Positions 10,165 through 19,751 of a stretch of DNA of 64,000 nt are shown in pieces (within the stretch, counting starts at the first letter, position 1; each line of letters opens with the position of its first letter). The stretch lies in the NCBI GenBank assembly GCA_963668325.1, contig OY764222.1:1922001-1986000 (forward strand), written 5' to 3'. Under the pieces are notes generated by a model. It saw only the letters and a program-made list of their open reading frames with translations, ran no database searches and was not told the DNA's origin. A program made the position numbers and the translations under genes. The stretch comes from MPNP01 sp963668325. Lineage in GTDB: Bacteria; Pseudomonadota; Alphaproteobacteria; Rhodobacterales; Rhodobacteraceae.

Positions 10165-11600
10165 ACCGTACGACGAAATTCTCAACTCTGGTTGGCACAA
10201 TACACTTTATCGGTATTGGCGGGATAGGGATGTCTGGGATAGCCGAAGTCCTTTTGACATTGGGTTATTCAGTCCAGGGAAGTGATATAAATGATTCAAA
10301 TATTGCTCGCAGATTAAGTAAACTTGGTGCAAAAATCTTCCTAGGGCATTCCCAGGAAAATGTTATTGGATGTGCTGCCGTTGTCGTTTCCTCAGCGATA
10401 TCATCCAGCAATCCTGAATTGGTTCAGGCTAGGGAAATGGGACTTCCTATTGTGAGAAGAGCAGAAATGCTTGCTGAATTGATGAGATTTAGGTCCAACA
10501 TTGCGGTAGCAGGGACCCATGGAAAAACAACCACAACAACCCTAGTCGCAACACTTCTGGAAGAGGGGGGATTTGATCCGACAGTAATAAATGGGGGAAT
10601 AATCAAGGCTTATGGGTCCAATGTCCGAAAAGGTGAAGGAGATTGGATGGTTGTTGAGGCTGATGAAAGTGATGGTACTTTTTTAAAACTTCCTGCCACA
10701 ATTGCCATAGTTACCAACATTGATCCTGAACATATGGATCATTACGGATCATTCGAAAAGTTACGAAATGCATTTGATTCGTTTGTATCCAATGTTCCAT
10801 TTTATGGTTTTGCCGTATGCTGTATAGACCATCCAGAGGTGCAGGCGATGGTCGGCCGAATAACTGATAGAAGGATCATAACCTATGGCTCTACCAACCA
10901 AGCTGATGTCCAGGTGAAATTCCTAGGGTTTGAAAATGGTTTATCTAATTTTGAGGTCTATTTTCACCTTGGTGGTGGTCCCAAGGGGGTATTCCAGCTG
11001 CCGATGGTAGGTGATCATAATGTTTCGAATGCTGTATCCGCGATTACCGTTGCCTGGCAATTGGGTATGGATTTGAACAGCATCAATAAGGCCCTTAAAG
11101 AATTCAAGGGTGTCAATCGAAGATTTACCCAGGTAGGATTTTTCAACGGTGCGGAAATAATTGATGATTATGGTCACCACCCGGTGGAAATAGAGGCGGT
11201 CCTGAAAGCAGCCCGGCAAAAAACCAAGGGACGGATTATTGCAATTCACCAACCTCATCGGTTTAGCAGGCTAAATAATCTTTTCAATGAATTCTGTCGA
11301 TGTTTCAATCTGGCAGACAAAGTAGTCATCACCGATATTTACCCGGCTGGTGAAACTCCAATTGAAGGGGTAAATAATGATGCATTGGTAGAAGGTCTAA
11401 TCCAGCATGGGCACAAGAATGCTCAGACGATTGGTGGGTTGGAAGATTTGACCTCACTAGTAAAGCAGGAAACCAGTCCAGGGGACATTGTGATTTTCCT
11501 AGGGGCAGGAAATATTTCTGAATGGGCCTATGCTCTTCACGAACATCTTGCGACAAGTACCAACAAAAACATCCAAAACAATGAAGCCAGAATTATTTAA
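10161..11600 (+). CDS. murC: UDP-MurNAc:L-alanine ligase
   Basis: A cytoplasmic Mur ligase of 479 residues that adds the first stem-peptide residue, L-Ala. The motifs are HFIGIGGIGMSGIAEVL at the N terminus, the ATP loop GTHGKTTTTTL, EADESDGTFL and, later, DDYGHHPVEI. The start is TTG inside a TTGA overlap with the murG stop, preceded by a GGAG site (GGGGAGTGGAG). The 3' end overlaps murB by 20 bases. Confidence 0.96.
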   Translation: MNRTTKFSTLVGTIHFIGIGGIGMSGIAEVLLTLGYSVQGSDINDSNIARRLSKLGAKIFLGHSQENVIGCAAVVVSSAISSSNPELVQAREMGLPIVRRAEMLAELMRFRSNIAVAGTHGKTTTTTLVATLLEEGGFDPTVINGGIIKAYGSNVRKGEGDWMVVEADESDGTFLKLPATIAIVTNIDPEHMDHYGSFEKLRNAFDSFVSNVPFYGFAVCCIDHPEVQAMVGRITDRRIITYGSTNQADVQVKFLGFENGLSNFEVYFHLGGGPKGVFQLPMVGDHNVSNAVSAITVAWQLGMDLNSINKALKEFKGVNRRFTQVGFFNGAEIIDDYGHHPVEIEAVLKAARQKTKGRIIAIHQPHRFSRLNNLFNEFCRCFNLADKVVITDIYPAGETPIEGVNNDALVEGLIQHGHKNAQTIGGLEDLTSLVKQETSPGDIVIFLGAGNISEWAYALHEHLATSTNKNIQNNEARII

Positions 11601-12555
11601 AGATTCATCAGAGCTTGATTACCAGGGAGTTCTGAAGCACGACTGTTCCTTGGGATCCAGAAGTTGGTTAGGGGTTGGTGGCAAATGTGATTGGTTATAC
11701 CAGCCAAAAGATATTTCGGATTTAGCGGCCTTTATTAAGAATGTTGATGCCAGCATTCCCTATTTTGTCTTGGGGGCAGGGTCTAATCTAATAATCAGAG
11801 ACGGGGGTTACCGAGGGTTGGTAATCAGGCTAGGTAGAGAGTTTTCTCACATTAGATGCGAAGAAAATCGAGTATATGTCGGTGCCTTTACCAAGGATTC
11901 CCAAGTAGCAGTTGCAGCTGCAGAAAACGGTATTGATTTGACCTTTTTCAGAACCATTCCTGGTACAATTGGTGGTGCCGTTCGAATGAATGCCGGATGT
12001 TACGGTTCTTACGTGGCAGATCATCTGGTAAGGGCGTCTATTGTAACTCGGAATGGCGATGTCAAATGGATTGAAAGGGAGGAGCTGAGTTTATCTTACC
12101 GGGCAAGTAGGCTTCCAGAAAATGCAATCATTGTAGAAGTGGTATTGGAAGGCGAAAAAGGTGATCCTAAAGCGTTGCTGGCAAGGATTGAAACCTATTT
12201 GGAAAAACGGAATTTGACTCAGCCGACTGGCTTAAAAACAGCAGGTTCCACCTTCAGAAATCCAACAGGCTTTTCTTCTTCGTTTGACGAGAATGAAGAT
12301 TCAGACCTGTTGGCTTGGAAATTGATCAGTAAGGCAGGTCTTCGGGGGACACGAATTGGGGATGCACAAGTATCAAACAAGCATCCGAATTTTCTTGTAA
12401 ATCTGGGTAATGCAACAGCTACCCAGATCGAAAACCTGGGAGAGTTGGTTCGTCGGGAAGTTTATAAAAAGAAGGGGATAATTTTGGAGTGGGAGGTTAT
12501 CCGGTTTGGAGAATTGTGTCATCCAACCATGAACGATGGTTTCCAAAAACAGTGA
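11581..12555 (+). CDS. murB: UDP-N-acetylenolpyruvoylglucosamine reductase
   Basis: An FAD flavoprotein that reduces the enolpyruvyl group to give UDP-MurNAc. The FAD-binding N-terminal part has SWLGVGGKCDWLYQP and FVLGAGSNLIIRDGG. The catalytic domain has IPGTIGGAVRMNAGCYG, and near the C terminus KTAGSTFRNP carries the active-site serine; the distal SNKHPNFLVN is also present. I start it at ATG 11581 (MKPELFKD), a 20-base overlap with murC. The frame is open further upstream to 11530, but that stretch is unlike MurB and lies within murC. Confidence 0.94.
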   Translation: MKPELFKDSSELDYQGVLKHDCSLGSRSWLGVGGKCDWLYQPKDISDLAAFIKNVDASIPYFVLGAGSNLIIRDGGYRGLVIRLGREFSHIRCEENRVYVGAFTKDSQVAVAAAENGIDLTFFRTIPGTIGGAVRMNAGCYGSYVADHLVRASIVTRNGDVKWIEREELSLSYRASRLPENAIIVEVVLEGEKGDPKALLARIETYLEKRNLTQPTGLKTAGSTFRNPTGFSSSFDENEDSDLLAWKLISKAGLRGTRIGDAQVSNKHPNFLVNLGNATATQIENLGELVRREVYKKKGIILEWEVIRFGELCHPTMNDGFQKQ

Positions 12556-12562
12556 ACGAGTT

Positions 12563-13474
12563 ATGAAAAGCCAGGAATTCAAGAAAGTCGCAATGGTTAT
12601 GGGGGGATTTTCTGCTGAAAGAGAAGTTTCCCTGGTTACAGGCAAAATGTGTAGCCTTGCTCTGAAGGGTGAAGGGTTTGAGGTTATAGAAATTGATGCT
12701 AGTTTTGATCTGGCTAATAAACTATTGGAAGCGAAACCTGATGTCATATTCAATGCTCTGCACGGTCGTTGGGGAGAGGATGGTTGTGCACAGGGAATAT
12801 TTGAATGGTTACAAATCCCTTACACTCATTCTGGGATCCATGCGTCCGCACAATCTATGGATAAGCTTAAGGCAAAAGAGGTTTTTGAAGCAAACAAACT
12901 TCCTACCCCTCGAAGTTTAAAAATTCCAAAAAATGAAGTATTGAAACACTTGCCGTTCAATCCGCCATTCGTCGTTAAACCTGTTAGGGATGGGTCTTCA
13001 GTAGGAGTAGAGATAATTCATACAGAAATCCCCCCGTCGTTGTTAGGCAAGACATTTGAAGTCGATTACATGATTGAAGAATATATTCCAGGTAGGGAAT
13101 TAACCGTAAGCGTACTTGATAAAAAATCTTTAACGGTTACCGAAATCATTACCAAGGGTTTTTATGATTACAGTGCCAAATATACCGAGAATGGTTCTTT
13201 TCACGAAGTTCCAGCAAATATACCAGATGCAGTTTTTGAGGCCTGCCTTGAATATTCTGAAATTGCTCATCATGCATTGGGATGTGAAGGGTTAACTCGA
13301 ACTGATTTTCGCTGGGATGATACCAAGGGGTTGGAGGGTTTGGTGCTTTTGGAAACAAATACGCAACCCGGAATGACGCAAACATCCCTATCGCCTGAGC
13401 AAGCCAACCTATTTGGTATGGATCTCGGAAAGTTATGTAGAAAACTCATCGAGTTAGCAAGTTGCAACAAGTAG
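12563..13474 (+). CDS. ddl: D-alanine:D-alanine ligase
   Basis: A cytoplasmic ATP-grasp enzyme that makes the D-Ala-D-Ala supplied to MurF. Seen are the N-terminal VAMVMGGFSAEREVSL, NALHGRWGEDG, KPVRDGSSVGV (ATP-grasp core), EEYIPGRELTV and the metal-binding end LLETNTQPGMT. The chosen ATG (MKSQEFKK) is the closest to family length; an in-frame ATG at 12536 would overlap murB by 20 bases and add nine residues. Neither start has a strong ribosome site. Confidence 0.94.
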   Translation: MKSQEFKKVAMVMGGFSAEREVSLVTGKMCSLALKGEGFEVIEIDASFDLANKLLEAKPDVIFNALHGRWGEDGCAQGIFEWLQIPYTHSGIHASAQSMDKLKAKEVFEANKLPTPRSLKIPKNEVLKHLPFNPPFVVKPVRDGSSVGVEIIHTEIPPSLLGKTFEVDYMIEEYIPGRELTVSVLDKKSLTVTEIITKGFYDYSAKYTENGSFHEVPANIPDAVFEACLEYSEIAHHALGCEGLTRTDFRWDDTKGLEGLVLLETNTQPGMTQTSLSPEQANLFGMDLGKLCRKLIELASCNK

Positions 13475-13499
13475 GAAAAATATTTCTTGGTTTAGAAAA

Positions 13500-14309
13500 G
13501 TGATAAATTACCTCAAGATAGTTTTCCATCATCAATACACGCGAATAACCTTTAACTATGTTTTACCGCTCATTGTTGCAGGCGGATTTATTTTTGTGTG
13601 GTTCAAGTTTTTTCCACCAGATCCAGATTTCTGGAAAGAACCCTTTTCTGAAATCACCAGGTGGGGAGGTGAGCAGTCATTAAAAATTACTGATGTGAAA
13701 GTCATTGGAGCAACGGAGGTTTTAGACACTCAAATTTCACTCTACTTGACTGAAGAACTTAGAAAGATCAACCTCGATTCGCTAAGCCTGGACCTAAATA
13801 AAATAAAACGAGGGATTAATTTTATTCCGTCTGTAACCGATGTTGAATTGGCTATTGAAAAAAATGGGGTTCTGAAAGTAGTAGTTGAGGAAAGAATACC
13901 TCAAATTCTTTGGTATGATAATGAACAATTCCATCTTTTGGACAAGGACGGTTTGGCATTAGATACTGTTACTAACCGAAATGCTTATCCTGATTTCTTT
14001 GTGATTGCTGGTAAAGACGCTGATAACAGGGTCGAGGAGGCTTTGGAAATTTTCTCGGTTTCAGAGAAGATAAATCACCACATTAGAGGGCTGGTTTGGA
14101 TAGGTGAGCGACGATGGAATATTGTTCTGGATAAGGGGAGATTGGTCAAGCTTCCTGAAAATGAGCCAATTGAGGCCATGAAAAAGCTAAAGATACTTGA
14201 TGAAAAGGAAAGTCTGCTTTCAAGGGAGGTTTCGATACTTGACCTTAGAATTCCCAACCAGATCTATGTTAGATATTACAGGAACGATGAAGAAACAGAG
14301 GGAGAATAA
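13500..14309 (+). CDS. ftsQ: Cell division protein FtsQ
   Basis: A bitopic divisome protein of 269 residues linking early and late division proteins. A short cytoplasmic N terminus is followed by one membrane segment (about residues 20-38). The POTRA-like domain begins near residue 60 (LKITDVKVIGATEV), and the FtsQ beta domain follows (VEERIPQILWY and similar). The start is GTG. The stop shares one base with the ftsA ATG (TAATG), so the two genes are probably coupled. Sequence identity to any one model is low, but position and topology are characteristic. Confidence 0.9.
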   Translation: MINYLKIVFHHQYTRITFNYVLPLIVAGGFIFVWFKFFPPDPDFWKEPFSEITRWGGEQSLKITDVKVIGATEVLDTQISLYLTEELRKINLDSLSLDLNKIKRGINFIPSVTDVELAIEKNGVLKVVVEERIPQILWYDNEQFHLLDKDGLALDTVTNRNAYPDFFVIAGKDADNRVEEALEIFSVSEKINHHIRGLVWIGERRWNIVLDKGRLVKLPENEPIEAMKKLKILDEKESLLSREVSILDLRIPNQIYVRYYRNDEETEGE

Positions 14310-15679
14310 TGGGGGAGCAGTTTGAATTTCAAAAAAAGATGCGGGAACACCAAAATAATGCCCGAACAAAAGGATTCCTCAATGTATTGGATATAGGTTC
14401 CTTAAAAATATCATCTGCCCTTGTTCAAGTAGGAGATACCAACACTGAAAGAGTCATACCAAAGGCAGGATTGTTTTCACACAACCTTGGTTGTAGAGTT
14501 CTAGGATTTGATTACTCAGGTTCAGATGGAATTGAGGATGGGGTTATAACTAACCCTGATCAGGCTTCACTTGCCATTGCAAAGTCCTTACACAACACTT
14601 CTCGAATTGCTGGACAAAAGTCAAACGAGGTAGTTATCGGTTTCTCGGGATTAACACAGTCTTCTAGAATTTACAAAGGTAGTGTTGAATTACATGGCAA
14701 CCAAGTTACCGAAAGGCATATAGAAAAAGCAATTTTGAACTGTAATATCCCCACCAAGATCAATGGGCAGGAGTATATTCATGCCCAACCAGTAAATTTT
14801 GCTATTGATCATCGAGGTGGGATACTTGATCCAAGGGGACATTCTGGAAATAGGCTTACGGTAGACATCCATGCTGTCACTATAAAAACAGAAGCGCTGG
14901 AAAGTTTATTGAAAACCCTAACAATTGCCAGGCTGAATATTGCAGGCATCGTGTCCTCTGCCTATGCGTCAGGATTGTCTACACTTGTGGAAAATGAGTT
15001 GGAACTAGGTTCAGTCATTGTTGATATAGGGCATGGAGTTACCAACCTTGCCGGGTTTATGAAACATCATATGCTTTTTACTGATTCATTTAACATAGGT
15101 GGCGAGTTGGTTACATCTGATATTGTTGAAGCCTTCGGCATTTCTGGTGGTTATGCCGAGCGATTAAAAATTTTAAATGGTGGTGTATCAGCTACTTCAA
15201 GGGATGATAGAATTCAATTTGATACACAGAATGATCATCCTAATGCCCCTAAGATAACAAGATCGGATTTGATAAGTGTCATTCGACCGAGGGTTGAGGA
15301 AATACTTGAAGAAGTAAGTCTCTCCTTGAACGATTTCGGGTGGGGGATAGGAGGATCTCAACCAATAGTTTTTACAGGTGGAGGAAGTTTGCTTGCTGGA
15401 TTTGATGATTTGGTAAGAATTAAATTTGGTCAGGGGATTCGAGTTGGACGTCCGGTTCAGTTAACAGGGTATCCAAGTAAAAAAGCAGAATCTTCCTTTT
15501 CGTCCTTGGTAGGGCTGTGCATTCTTGTTTCCCAACCTCAGGATGAAGTATGGGATTTTACAAGCCTTGAGGGCCAGACAACCGGTTTCCCATGGGAAAA
15601 AATGGAAGAGTTTCTACCGTTGTTCAGTTCTGAATGGTTACGAAAAAGCAACAACTACCTAAAAAATATATTTCAATAA
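14309..15679 (+). CDS. ftsA: Cell division protein FtsA
   Basis: An actin-fold ATPase of 456 residues that anchors FtsZ to the membrane. Nucleotide-binding segments are seen as NVLDIGSLKISSAL (phosphate 1), SVIVDIGHGVTNLAGF (phosphate 2) and FTGGGSLLAGFDDL (adenosine site). The extreme C terminus (SEWLRKSNNYLKNIFQ) looks like the amphipathic membrane-targeting helix. Phosphate 1 has SLK where TSK is commoner, a modest change. The gene lies between ftsQ and ftsZ in the standard order. Confidence 0.95.
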   Translation: MGEQFEFQKKMREHQNNARTKGFLNVLDIGSLKISSALVQVGDTNTERVIPKAGLFSHNLGCRVLGFDYSGSDGIEDGVITNPDQASLAIAKSLHNTSRIAGQKSNEVVIGFSGLTQSSRIYKGSVELHGNQVTERHIEKAILNCNIPTKINGQEYIHAQPVNFAIDHRGGILDPRGHSGNRLTVDIHAVTIKTEALESLLKTLTIARLNIAGIVSSAYASGLSTLVENELELGSVIVDIGHGVTNLAGFMKHHMLFTDSFNIGGELVTSDIVEAFGISGGYAERLKILNGGVSATSRDDRIQFDTQNDHPNAPKITRSDLISVIRPRVEEILEEVSLSLNDFGWGIGGSQPIVFTGGGSLLAGFDDLVRIKFGQGIRVGRPVQLTGYPSKKAESSFSSLVGLCILVSQPQDEVWDFTSLEGQTTGFPWEKMEEFLPLFSSEWLRKSNNYLKNIFQ

Positions 15680-15686
15680 CATTATT

Positions 15687-15713
15687 TTTGACAAATACCG
15701 CATAAAAGTATAA
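15687..15713 (+). promoter_or_regulatory. Probable sigma-70-type promoter of ftsZ
   Basis: The box TTGACA at 15687-15692 and TATAAA at 15708-15713 lie 15 bases apart, in the 75-base gap between ftsA and ftsZ. The spacing is short; shifting the -10 by two bases gives 17 with a poorer box. An internal promoter just before ftsZ is common in alphaproteobacteria. Transcription would start about 35 bases before the ftsZ ATG. Confidence 0.45.
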
Positions 15714-15754
15714 AAAGTACGGTTAGAGCAAAAAATAAAACAAGGTACAGACTA

Positions 15755-17254
15755 ATGACTCTCACTTCAGTAAGGGTAGAGGTTAGAGATAACCGGTACC
15801 CGAAAATTGTGGTCCTCGGTGTTGGCGGCGGCGGTGGAAATGCTGTCAAAAACATGACTCGTAAAGAGTTAAAAGGAGTTGAATTTGTAATAGCCAATAC
15901 TGATGCCCAGGCATTAATGGATTGCTCCGGGGGTATTGATTGTATCCAATTGGGTGAAGAAACCACGCAAGGATTAGGAGCTGGGGCCAATCCCGAAATT
16001 GGTAAATCTGCGGCCGAAGAGACCACCGAGGAAATCAAGGAAATTCTTAAAGGTGTGCATTTGTGCTTCATCACTGCTGGTATGGGTGGCGGTACTGGAA
16101 CAGGTGCAAGTCCAATCATCGCCAAAATTGCCAGAGAACTAGGTGTACTTACTGTAGGTGTTGTAACGAAACCCTTCTTCTTTGAAGGGACGAGGAGAAT
16201 GGAGGTTGCGGAAAAAGGAATTAGTGAATTAGAAGCAATTGTAAACACCCTTTTAGTTATTCCCAATCAAAATTTATTCTCCATATCAAATGATAATACC
16301 ACCACACTAAAGGCATTCGAACTAGCCGATGATGTACTTTATCACGGTGTAAAGAGCATCACCGACCTAATGGTCAGACCCGGGTTGATAAATCTGGACT
16401 TTGCTGATGTGGATTCAGTTCTTAAGTTTCCTGGACGTGCAATGATGGGAGTCGGTTCATCTGATCCAAAAATGGAGAATGAAAGCCGTGGACGAATTGC
16501 AGCACTTAACGCAATGAATAATCAGCTCCTAGAGGAAACGAATCTTCAAAATGCAAAAGGTGTTCTTATCAATATCGTTGGAGGTGAGGACCAAACATTG
16601 TTTGATTTGAGTGCTGCTTCTGAAGAAATTAGGAAGTGTGTGAGTGAAGATGTTCATGTAATTGTTGGAACAACCCATGATCCAGAATATACCGGTAAAA
16701 TAAGTGTTTCCCTTGTTGCTACCGGGTTGGCAAGTTTAGAAGGGTCTTCTTCATCCACATATCAGGGTCCAGAAATTGTTACGGAAGAAAATTGGGAGCC
16801 TGAACCTACAATGCATGAATCAATTGAAGATTCATCAACTGGTGAATGGCTAGAAGAAGAATTCGAACAGACCGCTGAGCCTCTGGTTGCCAAGGAGGAG
16901 TTGCCCCAAGAAGCAAATTTTGATACGAGTGAACCTTTTGCCGATGAAAATGTTGAAGTGAACACTGTATCAGAAAGGACTCTGCATTCTTTCACTGCGC
17001 CCAAGAGGGTGTCGCATCAAGAAATAGATGAGACCTTGCAACAAGATTTTGAGAATAATCAGGAAGAGTTGAATCTTGGATATAAAGATGTCGTTAGGTC
17101 CATGCAGAACGATGATGAGACCTCGGAGGAATTTCCTCAATCTCAACCGGAAGAAAAGAAAGATAAGAATTTTAAATTTGGTTTCCTTGGCAGAAGGGAA
17201 AAGCCAGTGGAAAAGCTTAAGGTTCCTGCTTTTATCAGGCGACAGGCAAATTGA
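15755..17254 (+). CDS. ftsZ: Cell division GTPase FtsZ
   Basis: The tubulin-like GTPase of 499 residues that forms the Z ring. The N-terminal loop is VLGVGGGGGNAVKNM, and the tubulin signature GGGTGTG is at about residues 111-117. The catalytic T7 loop (NLDFADV) follows. After the GTPase and C-terminal domains (to about 320) comes a long acidic linker of about 165 residues, rich in Glu, as is usual in alphaproteobacteria. The conserved C-terminal peptide VPAFIRRQAN, for FtsA and other partners, ends it. A terminator follows and closes the cluster. Confidence 0.98.
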   Translation: MTLTSVRVEVRDNRYPKIVVLGVGGGGGNAVKNMTRKELKGVEFVIANTDAQALMDCSGGIDCIQLGEETTQGLGAGANPEIGKSAAEETTEEIKEILKGVHLCFITAGMGGGTGTGASPIIAKIARELGVLTVGVVTKPFFFEGTRRMEVAEKGISELEAIVNTLLVIPNQNLFSISNDNTTTLKAFELADDVLYHGVKSITDLMVRPGLINLDFADVDSVLKFPGRAMMGVGSSDPKMENESRGRIAALNAMNNQLLEETNLQNAKGVLINIVGGEDQTLFDLSAASEEIRKCVSEDVHVIVGTTHDPEYTGKISVSLVATGLASLEGSSSSTYQGPEIVTEENWEPEPTMHESIEDSSTGEWLEEEFEQTAEPLVAKEELPQEANFDTSEPFADENVEVNTVSERTLHSFTAPKRVSHQEIDETLQQDFENNQEELNLGYKDVVRSMQNDDETSEEFPQSQPEEKKDKNFKFGFLGRREKPVEKLKVPAFIRRQAN

Positions 17255-17301
17255 ATTTGAAATAGATTGAAACAACTTTTTGATCAACTCCCTGATCAAT
17301 C

Positions 17302-17332
17302 GGGGAGGTTAAAAACCTCCCCCTTTTTTTTC
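17302..17332 (+). terminator. Rho-independent terminator after ftsZ
   Basis: A 9-bp perfect stem (GGGGAGGTT at 17302-17310 with AACCTCCCC at 17314-17322) with a 3-base loop is followed by a run of T at 17324-17332. It lies 48 bases after the ftsZ stop and marks the end of the dcw transcription unit. Confidence 0.93.
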
Positions 17333-17556
17333 CAATCCGTACATTCATAATTATACTTGGTTTGGAAAGGAGGCCGACCTGAATTAATATTTTCCATTAA
17401 TTTGTGGGTATATATTCAGGTATGGTTGCAGAACAATTCACATTTTGCTTGATAACCGGTTTTTGCCATTTGCTCCGGTTTGAGCAATCCAAGTTAAAAA
17501 TCCCCTATTTGATTTGTTTGAAAATTAAAGTAAAAGCAACATGAGGATATAACTCT
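17333..17556. other. Intergenic region between the dcw cluster and the ABC operon
   Basis: This AT-rich stretch holds no open frame of note. It presumably contains the promoter of the importer operon, but no pair of convincing -35/-10 boxes stands out. The ribosome site before the next gene is GAGGATA at about 17542. Confidence 0.5.
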
Positions 17557-18558
17557 ATGGGCACCATAATTGGCATAATCTTACGGCGAATAGTTTTTGG
17601 AATACTAACCCTTTTTGTTGTTTCCTTACTGATTTTTGCTTCAGTGAATATGCTTCCTGGAGATTTCGCCCAAGCAATTCTAGGTCAAGGTGCTACACCT
17701 GAAGCTGTAGAAGCTATCAGGGAAGATCTTGGTTTAAACAAACATCCTGTCCAAAGATACCTCGATTGGCTTGGGGGAATAGTCAGAGGAGATTTCGGGG
17801 TAAGTTTTGCCCAGGCGAATTTCGCTGAATATGGAGGCACCTCGGTAGAATTGGGTGGTATTGCTTCGGTTGCTGACCAACTTGCACCCAGATTCAAAAA
17901 CACCATGTTTCTGGCCAGCGTATCCGCAGCAATTTCTGTTCCCCTATCGGTTATGTTGGGTATTCTTGCTGCCCTCTATTCAAATTCGGTTTTTGACCGG
18001 GCGATCAACATTTCCACTCTGTCTTCAATTTCATCACCAGAATTTTTCCTAGCTTATATCCTGATTTTATTCCTAGCTGTTTTGAACCCAATGTTTCCTT
18101 CTCTTTCCAATGTTTATGAGGGTATGAGCTTCTGGGAAAAATTGGATCGAACAATGTTACCAGCCCTGACCTTAACCCTGATCGTTACGGCTCATATGAT
18201 GAGAATGACCAGGGCTGCAATCATTAATCTGATGGCATCACCATATATCGAAATGGCACGATTGAAGGGAACCGCACCGCTGATGATTATTGTTCGTCAT
18301 GCCCTTCCTAATTCTCTTGCACCAATTATCAACGTGATTGCCTTGAATTTGGCCTATTTGATCACTGGTGTGGTGGTCGTTGAGGTCGTATTTGTTTATC
18401 CAGGGATCGGTCAGTTGTTCGTAGACAGTGTCAAAGTTCGGGATATACCAATAGTCCAGGCTTGCTGTCTGATTTTTGCTGCCTCATATATCCTACTAAA
18501 TCTTTTGGCTGATATCATGACAATCATATCAAACCCCAGATTAAGGCATCCAAAGTAA
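17557..18558 (+). CDS. ABC transporter permease, DppB/OppB type
   Basis: An inner-membrane permease of 333 residues of the peptide/nickel importer family. It begins with the family's first membrane segment (about 8-30), followed by a periplasmic region with the LPGDFAQAILG stretch. The five further membrane segments include the EAA-type coupling loop (MARLKGTAPLMIIVRHALPN, about residues 235-255). It is the first gene of a four-gene operon with the second permease 9 bases downstream. The exact substrate cannot be told from sequence; peptides are the default reading. Confidence 0.9.
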   Translation: MGTIIGIILRRIVFGILTLFVVSLLIFASVNMLPGDFAQAILGQGATPEAVEAIREDLGLNKHPVQRYLDWLGGIVRGDFGVSFAQANFAEYGGTSVELGGIASVADQLAPRFKNTMFLASVSAAISVPLSVMLGILAALYSNSVFDRAINISTLSSISSPEFFLAYILILFLAVLNPMFPSLSNVYEGMSFWEKLDRTMLPALTLTLIVTAHMMRMTRAAIINLMASPYIEMARLKGTAPLMIIVRHALPNSLAPIINVIALNLAYLITGVVVVEVVFVYPGIGQLFVDSVKVRDIPIVQACCLIFAASYILLNLLADIMTIISNPRLRHPK

Positions 18559-18567
18559 AGAGATAAA

Positions 18568-19749
18568 ATGATATTAATTTACCTTGTTATCTGGCTTGTA
18601 GGGATTTTTGCCATTGGGTGGTTGTTCAGGTGGTGCGGACAGATAATTAACTGGCCTAAAGATGAGTGGAACATATATTTTCGGGATATGCCCTACATGG
18701 TTGGGGTCGGTTTTGTCTTTGGCGTTTCCCTCATTCTATTTACCCTATACGTTTACTTTTTCTTGCAGACAAAGTTCTTCGTTTGGGGTGTTCAGGTTTT
18801 AGTAATTTGTGGATTGGCAGGATATGTTTTTCGATTCCTCGGTCGAAGAATTGGTACTGATAATTCAAAAAAACTATTCAGGTCCATGCCGGTTACTGCT
18901 GCCTTCGGTATTCTCACCGTGGCCCTTTATGCCATACTAGCCATCTTTGCAGATTTTATTGCTCCATATGAGCAGGATGAGATATTTGAAGTCATTAATG
19001 TCTTGCCGGGAGGAAATCCTGAACTTGGAGGTGATCCAAGATTTCTTCTGGGGACCGATCAATTGGGAAGAGATCTGCTAACCAGGTTGATTTACGGTGC
19101 TCAGAATACCGTTGGCATTGCTTTTGCCACAACAGTATTCTCTTTTTTGATCGGAATTACGGGTGGTTTTCTTGCTGCGACATTGGGTGGATGGGTTGAC
19201 CAGGTTCTATCCAGAGCTGTAGATGCCTTGATGGCAATTCCCCAATTGATCTTTGCTTTGTTATTAATGACAATTGCCACTGCTTGGGCAGGATCCAACA
19301 AGGTTTTGATCATGGTATATATGGTAGTGATCATTGCTGTTTTGGACAGTACCCGGGTTTACAGGCTTTCGAGGGCTGTCGGATTGAACATTGTCGTGAT
19401 GGATTATATTGAAGCGGCCAAGGTGAGAGGCGAGACCCTAAGGTATTTACTTTTCAGAGAAATACTGCCAAATTCCATGGCACCCCTTCTAGCCGAGTTC
19501 GGCTTGCGGTTCTGTTTTGTCTTCCTGACAATTTCAGCCTTATCCTTCCTTGGTATTGGTATCCAACCGCCCCTGGCTGATTGGGGAACCATGGTACGAG
19601 ATTTGGCCCAATTTATTAATTTTGCTTCTTTCAGCCCTCTTACTGCAACGCTACCATTATTGGCAGCAGGTGCAATTGCCCTTCTCACCGTAGCTGTAAA
19701 TTTTATTGTTGATTGGGTTTTGCACAAGAGCTCTGGTCTTAAAGGATAA
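18568..19749 (+). CDS. ABC transporter permease, DppC/OppC type, with extended N terminus
   Basis: The partner permease of the same importer, 393 residues. The C-terminal 280 residues are the standard DppC part, with GTDQLGRDLLTRLIYGAQ near residue 170 and the coupling loop AAKVRGETLRYLLFREILPN. The first 130 residues hold about three extra hydrophobic segments (about 1-20, 44-68, 72-90) before the normal first helix. That makes it about 90-100 residues longer than usual. The extension is unexplained but is continuous with the rest of the gene. The ATPase gene starts 2 bases after its stop. Confidence 0.88.
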   Translation: MILIYLVIWLVGIFAIGWLFRWCGQIINWPKDEWNIYFRDMPYMVGVGFVFGVSLILFTLYVYFFLQTKFFVWGVQVLVICGLAGYVFRFLGRRIGTDNSKKLFRSMPVTAAFGILTVALYAILAIFADFIAPYEQDEIFEVINVLPGGNPELGGDPRFLLGTDQLGRDLLTRLIYGAQNTVGIAFATTVFSFLIGITGGFLAATLGGWVDQVLSRAVDALMAIPQLIFALLLMTIATAWAGSNKVLIMVYMVVIIAVLDSTRVYRLSRAVGLNIVVMDYIEAAKVRGETLRYLLFREILPNSMAPLLAEFGLRFCFVFLTISALSFLGIGIQPPLADWGTMVRDLAQFINFASFSPLTATLPLLAAGAIALLTVAVNFIVDWVLHKSSGLKG

Positions 19750-19751
19750 AA

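Noticed and set aside
15682..16266. A 194-codon minus-strand frame over the start of ftsZ
   Set aside because: It is the antisense of ftsZ; its apparent runs of Pro and Thr mirror the Gly-rich loop of ftsZ.
17333..17556. Possible riboswitch or small RNA before the importer operon
   Set aside because: No conserved core or stable multi-stem fold could be found by eye.
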